From contig CAKRFY010000002.1 in NCBI GenBank assembly GCA_934320895.1, positions 62,001 to 126,000 of the forward strand: 64,000 nucleotides of DNA, given 5' to 3'. The DNA comes from an uncultured Lachnospiraceae bacterium (GTDB lineage Bacteria; Bacillota; Clostridia; Lachnospirales; Lachnospiraceae). The position numbers and the translations under genes are program-made. Positions 6,608 to 15,051 of this stretch are shown here, piece after piece (position 1 is the stretch's first letter; every line of letters starts with the position of its first letter). The notes under the pieces were generated by a model. That model was not told where the DNA came from. It did not search any database and saw only the letters and a list, made by a program, of their open reading frames with translations.

Positions 6608-8998
6608 ATGTCTAGGTTACATAGAAAGTTAATATCAGGAGTTTTATGTTCTGCACTTGCTTTATCGTTTAGTCCGTCAGCAGATATTTCTGATACTATT
6701 ATAGGAAAAAATGCAAAACAGACTGTTCAGGAAGATAATAGTACAGTTGACAGTATTGCTCAAAGTGCTAAAAGCACTGCGGCTGTTGTAAGTGGCTCTA
6801 AAGCTAATATAACTACTGCTAAAAAAAAACAGAGTGACGAATATGACTGGCTTGACAGGAACGGTGAATTAAAAAATACTGTTATTGTCGATAAAGAGAA
6901 TGGATATTATAAAAATAATAACCGCATTATGATCGAATACAGAAATGGTGCCAAAGAACCTTCTGAACTTTCAAAGTATGCAGATAAGGAAAAAGATGTT
7001 GATTCTCTTATAAAGGTTTATAAAATAAAATCTGAAAATGATACGAAAAAAGTTATTGATATAGCAAAAAAGCACAGTTCGGATATTCAGGTAGCACAGC
7101 CTGATTATACTTTTAGTATTGCATCAGAAAATAGTGTAGATAAGGATTATTATAAATTAGGAAAACAGTGGGCTCTTAAAAATGATGGGACTTTTGAAAA
7201 TTCCAGTACAGATATGGAGGACTCGAATATAGAAGCTGTCCGTGATGTTGACCTTAATGCGGAAGGGGCATGGAAACAGATTGAGGGGACTGATGATACA
7301 TCTGTCAGGACTAAACAGGTTGTGGTGGCGGTAGTTGATACTGGTATAGATTACAACAATGATGAGCTTAAGGATGTTATATGGCAGAATGATGATGAAA
7401 GTTCAAATGGAAAAGACAGCGATAATAATGGTTATAAAGATGACATGATTGGGTGGAATTTTACATCTTATTTTGGAAATAATGATGTGACAGATGATAA
7501 TGGTCATGGAACTGCTGTTGCTGGTGTTATAGCAGCGGCTGATGATGATAAGGGTGTTGTAGGAATTGCTTCAGATATAAATATTAAGATAATGCCTGTT
7601 AAAGCTGCTGATTCAGAAGGAAATGCCACGATGTCAGATCTTATTTCAGGGTTAAAATATGCTGATGAAAACGGAGCTTCGATATGTAATTGCAGCTGGG
7701 GCGGAGAATCGGATAACCGTGAGATTTTTGAAAATATGCTGATGAAACAGATTATGGTAAAAAGTAGTATGTTGTTTGTAGCAGCATCGGGAAATGAGTC
7801 TGATAATATCGACAGAACACAATATATACCCGCATCATTTACAGCTGATAATCTTATAACAGTTGGAAGCATTGAGTGGGATGGAAGTTTGAGCTGGTTT
7901 AGCAATTATGGCTCGTCTTCAATGGAAATATGTGCTCCCGGAGCCGCTATTTATACGGTAAATGCCGGAGGAGGATATGTATGCGAATGGGGAACATCAT
8001 TTTCCGCACCATATGTTGCCGGGGTTGCGGCTTTGGCACAGGCAGCATCTGGTTCATCTGACGGAACGGTTTTAAAGAGCCTTATTTGTAACAGTGATAA
8101 TATAAAGAAGATATCAGGTCTTACAAATTATTGTCAGTACGGGGGGATACCTGATGCAGAAAAGGTTGTAAAAGCTGCTTTAAATTACAGAAATTCAGGC
8201 AAAATTACTGTGACACCATCGCCATCTCCTTCTGCAAGTGTATTGCCGACAAGTTCGCCAACTGTAATACCGCAGGTTACACAGACACCTAAGACTTCTC
8301 AAACTTCAGAGCCCAACAATACAAGTGATGTGTGGTCTACGGCAACACCTGATGCTATGGAAACAGAGAAGCCGCAGGAGACAGGTGCTGATGATTCGTA
8401 TGCAGAACCATCAACAACACCATCCACAACGAAGGGGCCTGTTTCAGAACCATTACCGGATGCTATATCAAAAGAAAATAGTTCCAATATTAAAATAAAT
8501 ATTTCTGACAGCCTTTATAATGGGTATGCACGAAAGATAGATGCAAACGTTACAGGCGATATTTCACAGATAAAGTATTCAAAAGGCAAAAAAAGTGTAT
8601 CTTATTTTGTAAAGTTTGGAAATGATTTTAAAAATGTAAATAGTAGTAAATTTAATATAAAGGCTTATTCAGCAGGCTGGTATTCAGTGTATGTCAAAGC
8701 AACAGATGGAAGTGAAACGGTAAAAAATGTATTTGCGAATGTTAAAGTTATAAAAATCTCAAAATCAAAATTGGAGTTAAAAAAAGGTGAGACATATAAA
8801 CTTGCTGCGTACATTAAAGAAAAGGATAAATATCCCGAAAAGCTGACTGGTAAGGTATATTTTAAAACATCAGACAAAAAAATTATTTCGGTTGATACTA
8901 ATACAGGAAAAATAAAGGCGAAGTCAAAAGGAAAGGCTGTTATAACGGCATATACTAAAAATGGAAAGAGTGCTAAGTGTGTGGTTACTTGTAAATAG
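6608..8998 (+). CDS. secreted subtilisin-like serine protease (S8) with C-terminal Ig-like domain
   Basis: A 796-residue extracellular protease. A signal peptide occupies about residues 1-25. A propeptide-like region (about 105-175) precedes the catalytic domain. The S8 triad is complete: Asp244 in VVDTGIDY, His300 in NGHGTAVAG and Ser464 in GTSFSAPYVAG. Residues about 540-620 are a Pro/Ser/Thr-rich linker. The last 90 residues, with KGETYKLAAY and ISVDTNTGKIKAKSKGKAVI, resemble a BIG2-type bacterial Ig-like domain, often a cell-wall or matrix-binding fold. AAGGAGG precedes the start. It stands alone, with the dispersed hairpin repeat immediately upstream. No LPXTG anchor is visible, so it is probably released or loosely wall-associated. 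Confidence 0.9.
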   Translation: MSRLHRKLISGVLCSALALSFSPSADISDTIIGKNAKQTVQEDNSTVDSIAQSAKSTAAVVSGSKANITTAKKKQSDEYDWLDRNGELKNTVIVDKENGYYKNNNRIMIEYRNGAKEPSELSKYADKEKDVDSLIKVYKIKSENDTKKVIDIAKKHSSDIQVAQPDYTFSIASENSVDKDYYKLGKQWALKNDGTFENSSTDMEDSNIEAVRDVDLNAEGAWKQIEGTDDTSVRTKQVVVAVVDTGIDYNNDELKDVIWQNDDESSNGKDSDNNGYKDDMIGWNFTSYFGNNDVTDDNGHGTAVAGVIAAADDDKGVVGIASDINIKIMPVKAADSEGNATMSDLISGLKYADENGASICNCSWGGESDNREIFENMLMKQIMVKSSMLFVAASGNESDNIDRTQYIPASFTADNLITVGSIEWDGSLSWFSNYGSSSMEICAPGAAIYTVNAGGGYVCEWGTSFSAPYVAGVAALAQAASGSSDGTVLKSLICNSDNIKKISGLTNYCQYGGIPDAEKVVKAALNYRNSGKITVTPSPSPSASVLPTSSPTVIPQVTQTPKTSQTSEPNNTSDVWSTATPDAMETEKPQETGADDSYAEPSTTPSTTKGPVSEPLPDAISKENSSNIKINISDSLYNGYARKIDANVTGDISQIKYSKGKKSVSYFVKFGNDFKNVNSSKFNIKAYSAGWYSVYVKATDGSETVKNVFANVKVIKISKSKLELKKGETYKLAAYIKEKDKYPEKLTGKVYFKTSDKKIISVDTNTGKIKAKSKGKAVITAYTKNGKSAKCVVTCK

Positions 8999-9212
8999 TA
9001 TAAAAATTGTTGTGGCCGTATCATAAGTGTGAGTAGTAACAATGGAATTTTTACTGTATTTTAGGTCTTCTAATTATATTGTATTTTAGAAAATAGGTAA
9101 TTAAAATAATAGTATATATGGAGCATGGACAATAATGTGTTATGATACGCATTTATATGTGTATGGTAACAGATACGCTCCGCAACTAAAATATCAAAAT
9201 CGGAGGACAAAG

Positions 9213-10661
9213 ATGAGCGAATTAAAAGCAAAGACACTTCATATGGGACCTGCACAGTGCGCTGTTGATCTTGGTGACGGAAGTGAGCGTGGAGAATATG
9301 TAAATCAGGACTATATATTACAGAAACTTGGCAGACCACATAGAGCAATCAACCTTATGTACTGTTATTATCCAAATGATGAAGGATGGCCGGGCAGAGC
9401 AAGCGTTGTTCATGCTGATCCATCAGTACAGTTTGCATGGGACTTCCCATATGACGATTACTTTACATATAAAGGCGGTCTTAATGGAACTTTAGATGAT
9501 GAACCATTTACATGTATGAGAGATGTAAGAAGACACGGACAGGATGTACTTCTTACAATGACGATCGATCCTAAGGTTTCAGATGAGCATCTTGTAGCTA
9601 TAGCAAAGGACCTTAGAACTTTCGGTAGAGTTCAGCTTCGTATCAACCATGAGGCAACGGGAAACTGGTTCTCTTTCAACAAGAGAGCAAGCTATGAGGA
9701 AGTAGCAGCATTTTTCAAACATGCAAGTGAGATAATCAGAAAAGAAGCTCCAAATGTTAAGACTATCATCTGCCTTGACGGATGCAAAGAACTTGAAGAT
9801 GAAAAGATGGAGATGGAAGATATATTTGCAGAGGCTTCAAGAGCAGCAGATATCGTGTCAGTAGACAGATATATGGCACTTCACTGGGGATGGCCATATG
9901 ATGTAGCAGAAGAAGGTGGCACAACATTTGCACGTCATGCAGTAAGCAAGATATACCAGCTTGCTAAGAAAAGTTATGAAAGATACACATATGTCAATAA
10001 CGGTGTTAAAAAGCCTATGGTATTGTCAGAGTTTAACTCAGATGGTGATGTAACAGGACCATACGACCAGGCATCTATGCTTAAAGAATTCTGTGAAATG
10101 CTTAAGAAAGATGATGAAAAATGGCTTTCTGGCTTTACAATGTATCAGTTCAGAGACAGAGGTCGTCTCGGACTTGAGATAGAAGATCCAAACAATAAAG
10201 ATGTCGGAATTGAGCAGCCACTTATGGACACATACAGAGAAATCATACACGAAGACTTCTTTAGTCCTTCAATGGAAACAGGCTCAGATGTTGAACTTCC
10301 TGCAAAACTTCGCTGGGGTGGTTCAGAGGACGCTGATGGTGTAGCAATCGACCTTCACTTTGACAGCAATCCTGTATTCTGTGAAGCATATTTTGATGAT
10401 GACAATGTTGGTATGAACCTTATGATAGAGTTAAACGGACATTGGTTCTATAAAGCACCGGGAGTAAAATGCATCGATATGATGAGCGCATTCTTTAAAA
10501 AGCCTCTTGACGGAGCAAAGGACATGACACTTAAGATATTTGCACCACCAGCATCGGGAGAAAATGATGAGAGTCAGGGAGATGACTGGCAGACAAATTA
10601 TTATACGGAACTTAAGTCACTTCCGCAGATAAGAATAAGATTTGCACCGATAGTTAAATAA
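9213..10661 (+). CDS. cytoplasmic clan GH-A-like glycoside hydrolase (GH26-like)
   Basis: A 482-residue protein starting at the ATG behind CGGAGGA; an upstream extension is open but has no ribosome site. A TIM-barrel glycosidase is suggested by LRINHEATGNWFSFN (about residues 147-160), which resembles the acid/base segment of GH26 enzymes, and by PMVLSEFNSDGD (about 268-279), which resembles the nucleophile segment. The last 120 residues look like a beta-sandwich domain. No signal peptide is present, so the substrate would be an imported oligosaccharide. GH26 acts on beta-mannans, but substrate cannot be read here, and another clan GH-A family is possible. It is a single-gene transcript ended by a long terminator at 10765-10848. 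Confidence 0.5.
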   Translation: MSELKAKTLHMGPAQCAVDLGDGSERGEYVNQDYILQKLGRPHRAINLMYCYYPNDEGWPGRASVVHADPSVQFAWDFPYDDYFTYKGGLNGTLDDEPFTCMRDVRRHGQDVLLTMTIDPKVSDEHLVAIAKDLRTFGRVQLRINHEATGNWFSFNKRASYEEVAAFFKHASEIIRKEAPNVKTIICLDGCKELEDEKMEMEDIFAEASRAADIVSVDRYMALHWGWPYDVAEEGGTTFARHAVSKIYQLAKKSYERYTYVNNGVKKPMVLSEFNSDGDVTGPYDQASMLKEFCEMLKKDDEKWLSGFTMYQFRDRGRLGLEIEDPNNKDVGIEQPLMDTYREIIHEDFFSPSMETGSDVELPAKLRWGGSEDADGVAIDLHFDSNPVFCEAYFDDDNVGMNLMIELNGHWFYKAPGVKCIDMMSAFFKKPLDGAKDMTLKIFAPPASGENDESQGDDWQTNYYTELKSLPQIRIRFAPIVK

Positions 10662-10689
10662 ATTTGAACGATATCAAACTTCTTAGAAG

Positions 10690-10711
10690 CCCATTACCTT
10701 TAGGTGATGGG
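10690..10711. repeat. dispersed CCCATTACC hairpin
   Basis: CCCATTACCT and AGGTGATGGG form a 10-base stem with a two-base loop. A close copy, CTATTGCCTTTAGGTGATGG, occurs at 39781-39800, so this is a recurring intergenic hairpin. It occupies part of the 375-base gap between genes, which otherwise holds only the terminator. Confidence 0.6.
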
Positions 10712-10764
10712 AGTTCACATACAAGAAAATACTGATTTATAACATGTAAAAAATTGGTTTGATT

Positions 10765-10848
10765 AAAGGAACTTTAAGATGGTAGTATATGAGAAAAAAC
10801 ATTTTTATAAAACATCTCATATATAGAACGATTTTAAAGTTCCTTTTT
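10765..10848 (+). terminator. long intrinsic terminator
   Basis: AAAGGAACTTTAA (10765-10777) pairs with TTTAAAGTTCCTTTTT (10833-10848), and an inner TATATGAG/CTCATATA stem extends the structure. A T run closes it. It terminates the glycosidase gene. Confidence 0.75.
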
Positions 10849-11036
10849 ATGCTTTTTAACAAAATAAAAATTTACAAATTATACAGTATATATAATTAGA
10901 ATAAATGTAAGGAAAAATATATTTTTAAATATGTTTTTTTAGTGTATTATATATATTTAAGGAAGTTTGTAAACTTAATGATGTTAGAGAAATTATCCAA
11001 AAATATAATTAAAAATGTTAAATCAAGGAGGTTTTT

Positions 11037-12131
11037 ATGAGAGCTCATGGCAGACTGGTTAAGAATATAGCAGGGCTTTTGCTTTTGTTGGCACTGCTTT
11101 CACTGCTGCTTCCGTTTTGTAAATTTAATGCAGGTGCGGGAGATATGACACTTTCGGGAATAGAGGTTTTAAAATCGGGAGGAAAAGCAGGATATACATA
11201 TTTTAAAGAAGGAGGGCTTCCAGACGATTTTGTAATTAAATCACCATATACATGGGGAAATATAAAGGACAGTATTCTTTATATAAATAAGGCAGGCGGA
11301 GCAAAGATAATGGTATTTTGTGGGGCTGCGATAGCTGTTCCGATAATATTATGTTTTCTTTCTATGATAATGTTATTTATGGCTGAGGGAAAAAAGACCA
11401 TGTTTTTGCCGACATTGTTTACATTTTTGGTATCAGCCGAAATGATACTTGCACTTTTGTTATTTATTCAGTTAAGACCATTTTTGATGATAGGCGTTTA
11501 CTTATTTACACTATTAAATGTGATAGCGTTGATATTTATTATGGTAGGCTGGATAACCGGTGGATACAGGCAGCCTGACAGAAGGCGTGGCAGATATGAC
11601 AGTGATAATGACAGTGATGACGGAAACAATGACAGTTCACGACGCAAAAGAACGCGCAGGAAAACACGCCGTAAAAAGAAAACAAAAAAGAAAACTAAGA
11701 AAGATAAGAATTCTGACAAAAACAATGATAGAAAAGATAATAATGAAGATAAAGAGAATGAACAGAAGAATAAGTCCGGTGATGCAGTTACTGGAATCAT
11801 AAGTAATGGAAATGGAATTTATCATGGACTTACATGGAATCTTAATGGTGGAAACAGCTCATCTATAACTATTGGTACGACATCTGATGCAATGGAAGCC
11901 TTAGGAGCAAAGAGTCTTAAAGGGATGAACAGCATAGCAGGGAACAACTGTAGGATAACTTTTGATGCCGTAGCAAAGAAATATAATATTGAGAGTCACT
12001 CTAAAGCAAATGTTTTGATATTGCAGGATGGACAGGTTGTGAAATGGCTGAAAAACGGGGATAGTTATGAAGTGGCAGTTAAGGCTGTGATGCAGATAGA
12101 TGGAAGGAGAGATTCGGTTAAGTTGGGGTAG
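11037..12131 (+). CDS. membrane protein with charged linker and FHA-like C-terminal domain
   Basis: A 364-residue protein of unfamiliar architecture. There is an N-terminal membrane segment (about 8-30), then an exported loop with about 60 residues, three further membrane segments (about 100-180), a strongly charged low-complexity linker rich in Asp, Asn, Arg and Lys (about 183-250), and a C-terminal globular domain. That domain shows SITIGTTSD, NSIAGNNCRITFD, KYNIESHS and WLKNGDSYEVA, spaced like the strands of a forkhead-associated domain, which binds phosphothreonine. The usual Arg and SxxH residues are not clearly conserved, so phosphopeptide binding is uncertain. AAGGAGG precedes the ATG. 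No neighbouring kinase is visible. Confidence 0.55.
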   Translation: MRAHGRLVKNIAGLLLLLALLSLLLPFCKFNAGAGDMTLSGIEVLKSGGKAGYTYFKEGGLPDDFVIKSPYTWGNIKDSILYINKAGGAKIMVFCGAAIAVPIILCFLSMIMLFMAEGKKTMFLPTLFTFLVSAEMILALLLFIQLRPFLMIGVYLFTLLNVIALIFIMVGWITGGYRQPDRRRGRYDSDNDSDDGNNDSSRRKRTRRKTRRKKKTKKKTKKDKNSDKNNDRKDNNEDKENEQKNKSGDAVTGIISNGNGIYHGLTWNLNGGNSSSITIGTTSDAMEALGAKSLKGMNSIAGNNCRITFDAVAKKYNIESHSKANVLILQDGQVVKWLKNGDSYEVAVKAVMQIDGRRDSVKLG

Positions 12132-12251
12132 TTTTGTATACAATACTATTTAAGGGAAAAATAGATGAATACTTATCATATAGATTGAGTTGATTCTCTT
12201 AAATATTAAAGTTTATTGAGAGAAAATTAGAAAAAAAGGAGGTTTGAAAAT

Positions 12252-13425
12252 ATGATTAAAAAAAGAGAAGAAAAAGTTGATTTTACTTTAAGAATTATTG
12301 TAATATTTTTGGCAATAGTTGTTTTTAATATTGTTCCATTCAAAATACAAGCGAATTATCCTAATACATATATTAGTTTTATAATAAAAGAAACAAAAGC
12401 AAGCGAGATAAACTTGATAACTGTAGAAGATGCTGGCGATTCTACAGTAGGAAAGATTCATGAGAGACTTTCAAAGGGGAAAGCAGTTAATTTGAAGGTG
12501 AGGGGAAATGAATCAGAATCCAAGAGGCTTTTGAACGAGGTAAATAATAATATTAAAAAGATAAATCGTCAGGGAGTTATATTTAAATGATTTTCTGGAT
12601 TATGACTCTAATAAGGAGGTTTATGATCAGTTAGTAAAAAATATTACATATACATATACGATTCATGTATATGGATATATTGATGGAAGAAAAGTAGAAT
12701 TAAAAACAGCGGTTCTAGATTATGTAGAACCATTGGATGAGGAGTCTAAAGATTCACTTTTGGAACATTATGGTCAAGAAGCATATAATATGGGGGCTTC
12801 TCATTATAGCATTGATATAGATACAAGAGTTCACGCATCCGCTTGTAGTTTTGAAGAATTTTGTAAGTTGCCAATTGCACCAAAACTTGCAAAAAGGATT
12901 GTGTATGATGATTGGTCAATTACAGATGCTAATTTATTAATTTGTAAAACGAAGGATTTTTGCGATTTGAGTGATGCAATGAAAGTGTATGCAATTGATA
13001 GCAGTGAATATTTTTATTGTAATTATATTAGGCCAAAATATGGCATGATTTATAAACGTAATGTAGCAAGCTACTATGGCAAAAATGGCATGAAAAAATT
13101 GTATTATAATAAAGCTGCTGGCGTATGTGAGGCATTTGCGACATATGAGTGTCAGGTTTGGGATGCGTTAGGAATTAAAAACTACTCTTGTTGTAATGAT
13201 ATGATTTCACATGCTTGGTCTGTTGTAAAAGTTAAAAATTCTGTTGGCAAGATTATGTGGATACCATATGATTATGGGATTGGACCATGTACAAGACTAT
13301 CATCGGTCAGTGATGCAATATATAATAAATATTTAAGGACAGAAGCGATGCGATATAAGCTTTATTTAGCAAATATAAAAGGGGCACCGAAGAAAAAGAA
13401 TTTTAAAGATGAAGACTTTAAGTAG
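12252..13425 (+). pseudogene. frameshifted transglutaminase-like membrane-anchored protein
   Basis: The first frame opens at ATG 12252 behind AAGGAGG, encodes a membrane anchor (about residues 14-34), and stops at TGA 12588-12590 after GVIFK. The +1 frame continues directly with DFLDYDSNKEVYDQLVKN and runs to 13425. Removing one base at 12588 joins them into about 390 codons. The downstream part has a transglutaminase-like cysteine protease pattern: Cys in AAGVCEAFATYEC, His in ISHAWSVVKV and Asp in IPYDYGIG. The second frame has no convincing start of its own; the best candidate is a TTG at 12733 without a ribosome site. This is either a recent frameshift, a sequencing error or, less likely, recoding at the stop. 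Confidence 0.65.
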
Positions 13426-13459
13426 AATAATTGACTAAGACTTCCCACACCAATAAGGT

Positions 13460-14668
13460 GTGCTGAACCTTGGAAATTCAATATTTCAGCCAATAAAAAG
13501 GCATAAACCCGTTCCGTTTGCTATAGAACCTACGGATCCACTCCCGGTTGGTAAAAAGCCATGTCTTTCTCTGAGAGAATTGGAAAGACAGATAGGTTAC
13601 GATCTTGATAATCGATTAGATCCGTTGAGAAAGAATATTACTGTAAATGAATTGGTGGAGAGATATCTTAAGACTAAGGTGGGAATGAGACCGAATATAT
13701 TAGCCAATTATAATTTGGTGAGAAACATTCTTAAAAATGAGCCTTTTGGAAGTCAAAAGATATCGAGAATAAAGACATCTGATACAAAGTTGTTTCTGAT
13801 AAAGATGCAGCAGGAAGATGGGAGAGGGCATAGCACGATAAAGACAGTGCGAGGAGTTCTTCGTCCGGCATTTCAGATGGCTGTGGATGATGACGTCCTT
13901 ATGAAAAATCCCTTCCAATTTGAATTAGCCGGAGTGGTAGTTAATGATGCTGTCACAAGGGAAGCAATTTCAAAAGACCAAATGCGAAAATTTTTGAAAT
14001 TTATACATGATGATGTGGTTTATTGTAAATATTATGAAGTGATTTATATTCTTTTTCACACTGGTATGAGAATTTCGGAATTTTGTGGACTTACGATGGG
14101 GGATATTGATTTAGAGAAAAGAACCATCAATATTGATCATCAGTTGCAAAGAACTTCCAAAAGAGAGTATGTAATTGAGCCAACAAAAACAAATGCCGGA
14201 ACAAGGGTTATTCCAATTACAAATGAAGTGACAGAGATGTTTCGAGCAATTATTGAGGATAGACCAGATTATAAGGTTGAAAAAGTGGTAGATGGTTACA
14301 CGGGATTCCTTTTTCTGGACAAGGATGGAATGCCACTTGTAGCCATGCATTGGGAACACAGATTCAATCATATGGTCAGCAGGTATAATGAAATCTATAA
14401 GGTTCAGATGCCCAATATTACTCCTCATGTTTGCAGACATACATATTGTTCCAATATGGCAAAGTCCGGCATGAATCCTAAAACACTGCAGTATTTGATG
14501 GGACATTCGGATATAGCTGTGACACTCAATGTCTACACCCATGTAGGACTTGAGGATGCTGAGAAGGAACTTCAGAAGATGCAAGGATTGGAAAATGCCA
14601 GAAAAGAGATGGGAATTTCGGATATGGATGATAAGCCTTTGAAACAGAATATGTTCAAAGTTATATAA
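13460..14668 (+). pseudogene. N-terminally truncated Tn916-type tyrosine recombinase
   Basis: A 402-codon frame resembling the Tn916 integrase. Residues from PLPVGKKPCLSLRELE onward follow that family: a core-binding domain (about 55-150), then the catalytic domain with Arg in TGMRISEF, HVCRHTYC (H-x-x-R), LMGHSDI and the tyrosine nucleophile in NVYTHVG. The catalytic half appears intact. The roughly 40-residue arm-binding N-terminus of Tn916 Int is missing, an in-frame stop lies at 13454-13456, and the only start is a GTG without a ribosome site inside a CACACC/GGTGTG hairpin. It is therefore probably a relic. It marks the edge of the accessory island that continues to about 18.4 kb. Confidence 0.75.
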
Positions 14669-14683
14669 TAAAATATTAATCAT

Positions 14684-14714
14684 AACACTCAGGCACATTG
14701 TCTGGGTGTTTTTT
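14684..14714 (+). terminator. terminator after the integrase relic
   Basis: AACACTCAGGCA (14684-14695) pairs with TGTCTGGGTGTT (14699-14710), allowing one mismatch and one G-U pair, followed by TTTT. Confidence 0.65.
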
Positions 14715-14747
14715 ATATACAGATGTAGCAGTGCATGTATTTCGTAA

Positions 14748-14776
14748 TTGAAAAAAACTGTGATATATTGTATAAT
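14748..14776 (+). promoter_or_regulatory. promoter of the HTH-DUF262-nuclease operon
   Basis: TTGAAA at 14748-14753 and a perfect TATAAT at 14771-14776 are spaced by exactly 17 bases, placing the start about 40 bases before the HTH gene. The island operon is thus transcribed independently of the integrase. Confidence 0.75.
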
Positions 14777-14820
14777 AAATTATCTTATTAGTGAAAGATG
14801 TTGAGATGAGGTGAAGTCGA

Positions 14821-15036
14821 GTGCTTAAGAATAATATAGAAGTTGATGTAAAAGTCAAATGTATAGAATCTGGAATAACACAAGTACAATTAGCGGATAG
14901 TATTGAAACAACAAGTTCCTATGTGAACCGTGTTATTAAGAAAAAAGATGGTATTATTAATAAAACTTTTGTACGTATGATGGAAGAACTGGGATATGAT
15001 ATCGAATTGATATATGTAAAAAAGAAAGTAGAGTAA
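14821..15036 (+). CDS. small XRE-like helix-turn-helix protein
   Basis: A 71-residue protein started by GTG behind GAGGTGA. Residues about 13-50 form a helix-turn-helix: VKCIESGITQVQLADSIETT then SSYVNRVIKKK, with TQVQLA the usual XRE helix 2. It is small enough to be little more than one DNA-binding domain. Its stop codon abuts the next gene's ribosome site, so translation is coupled. By position it is the likely autoregulator of the downstream DUF262 and nuclease genes; restriction modules often carry such controllers. This role is inferred. Confidence 0.7.
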   Translation: MLKNNIEVDVKVKCIESGITQVQLADSIETTSSYVNRVIKKKDGIINKTFVRMMEELGYDIELIYVKKKVE

Positions 15037-15051
15037 ATGGGAGGATTTGAT

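Noticed and set aside
12612..12733. Separate start for the transglutaminase-like part at the AAGGAGG near 12612
   Set aside because: The ATG after it opens a different frame that stops after three codons (ATC AGT TAG), so it cannot express the downstream domain.
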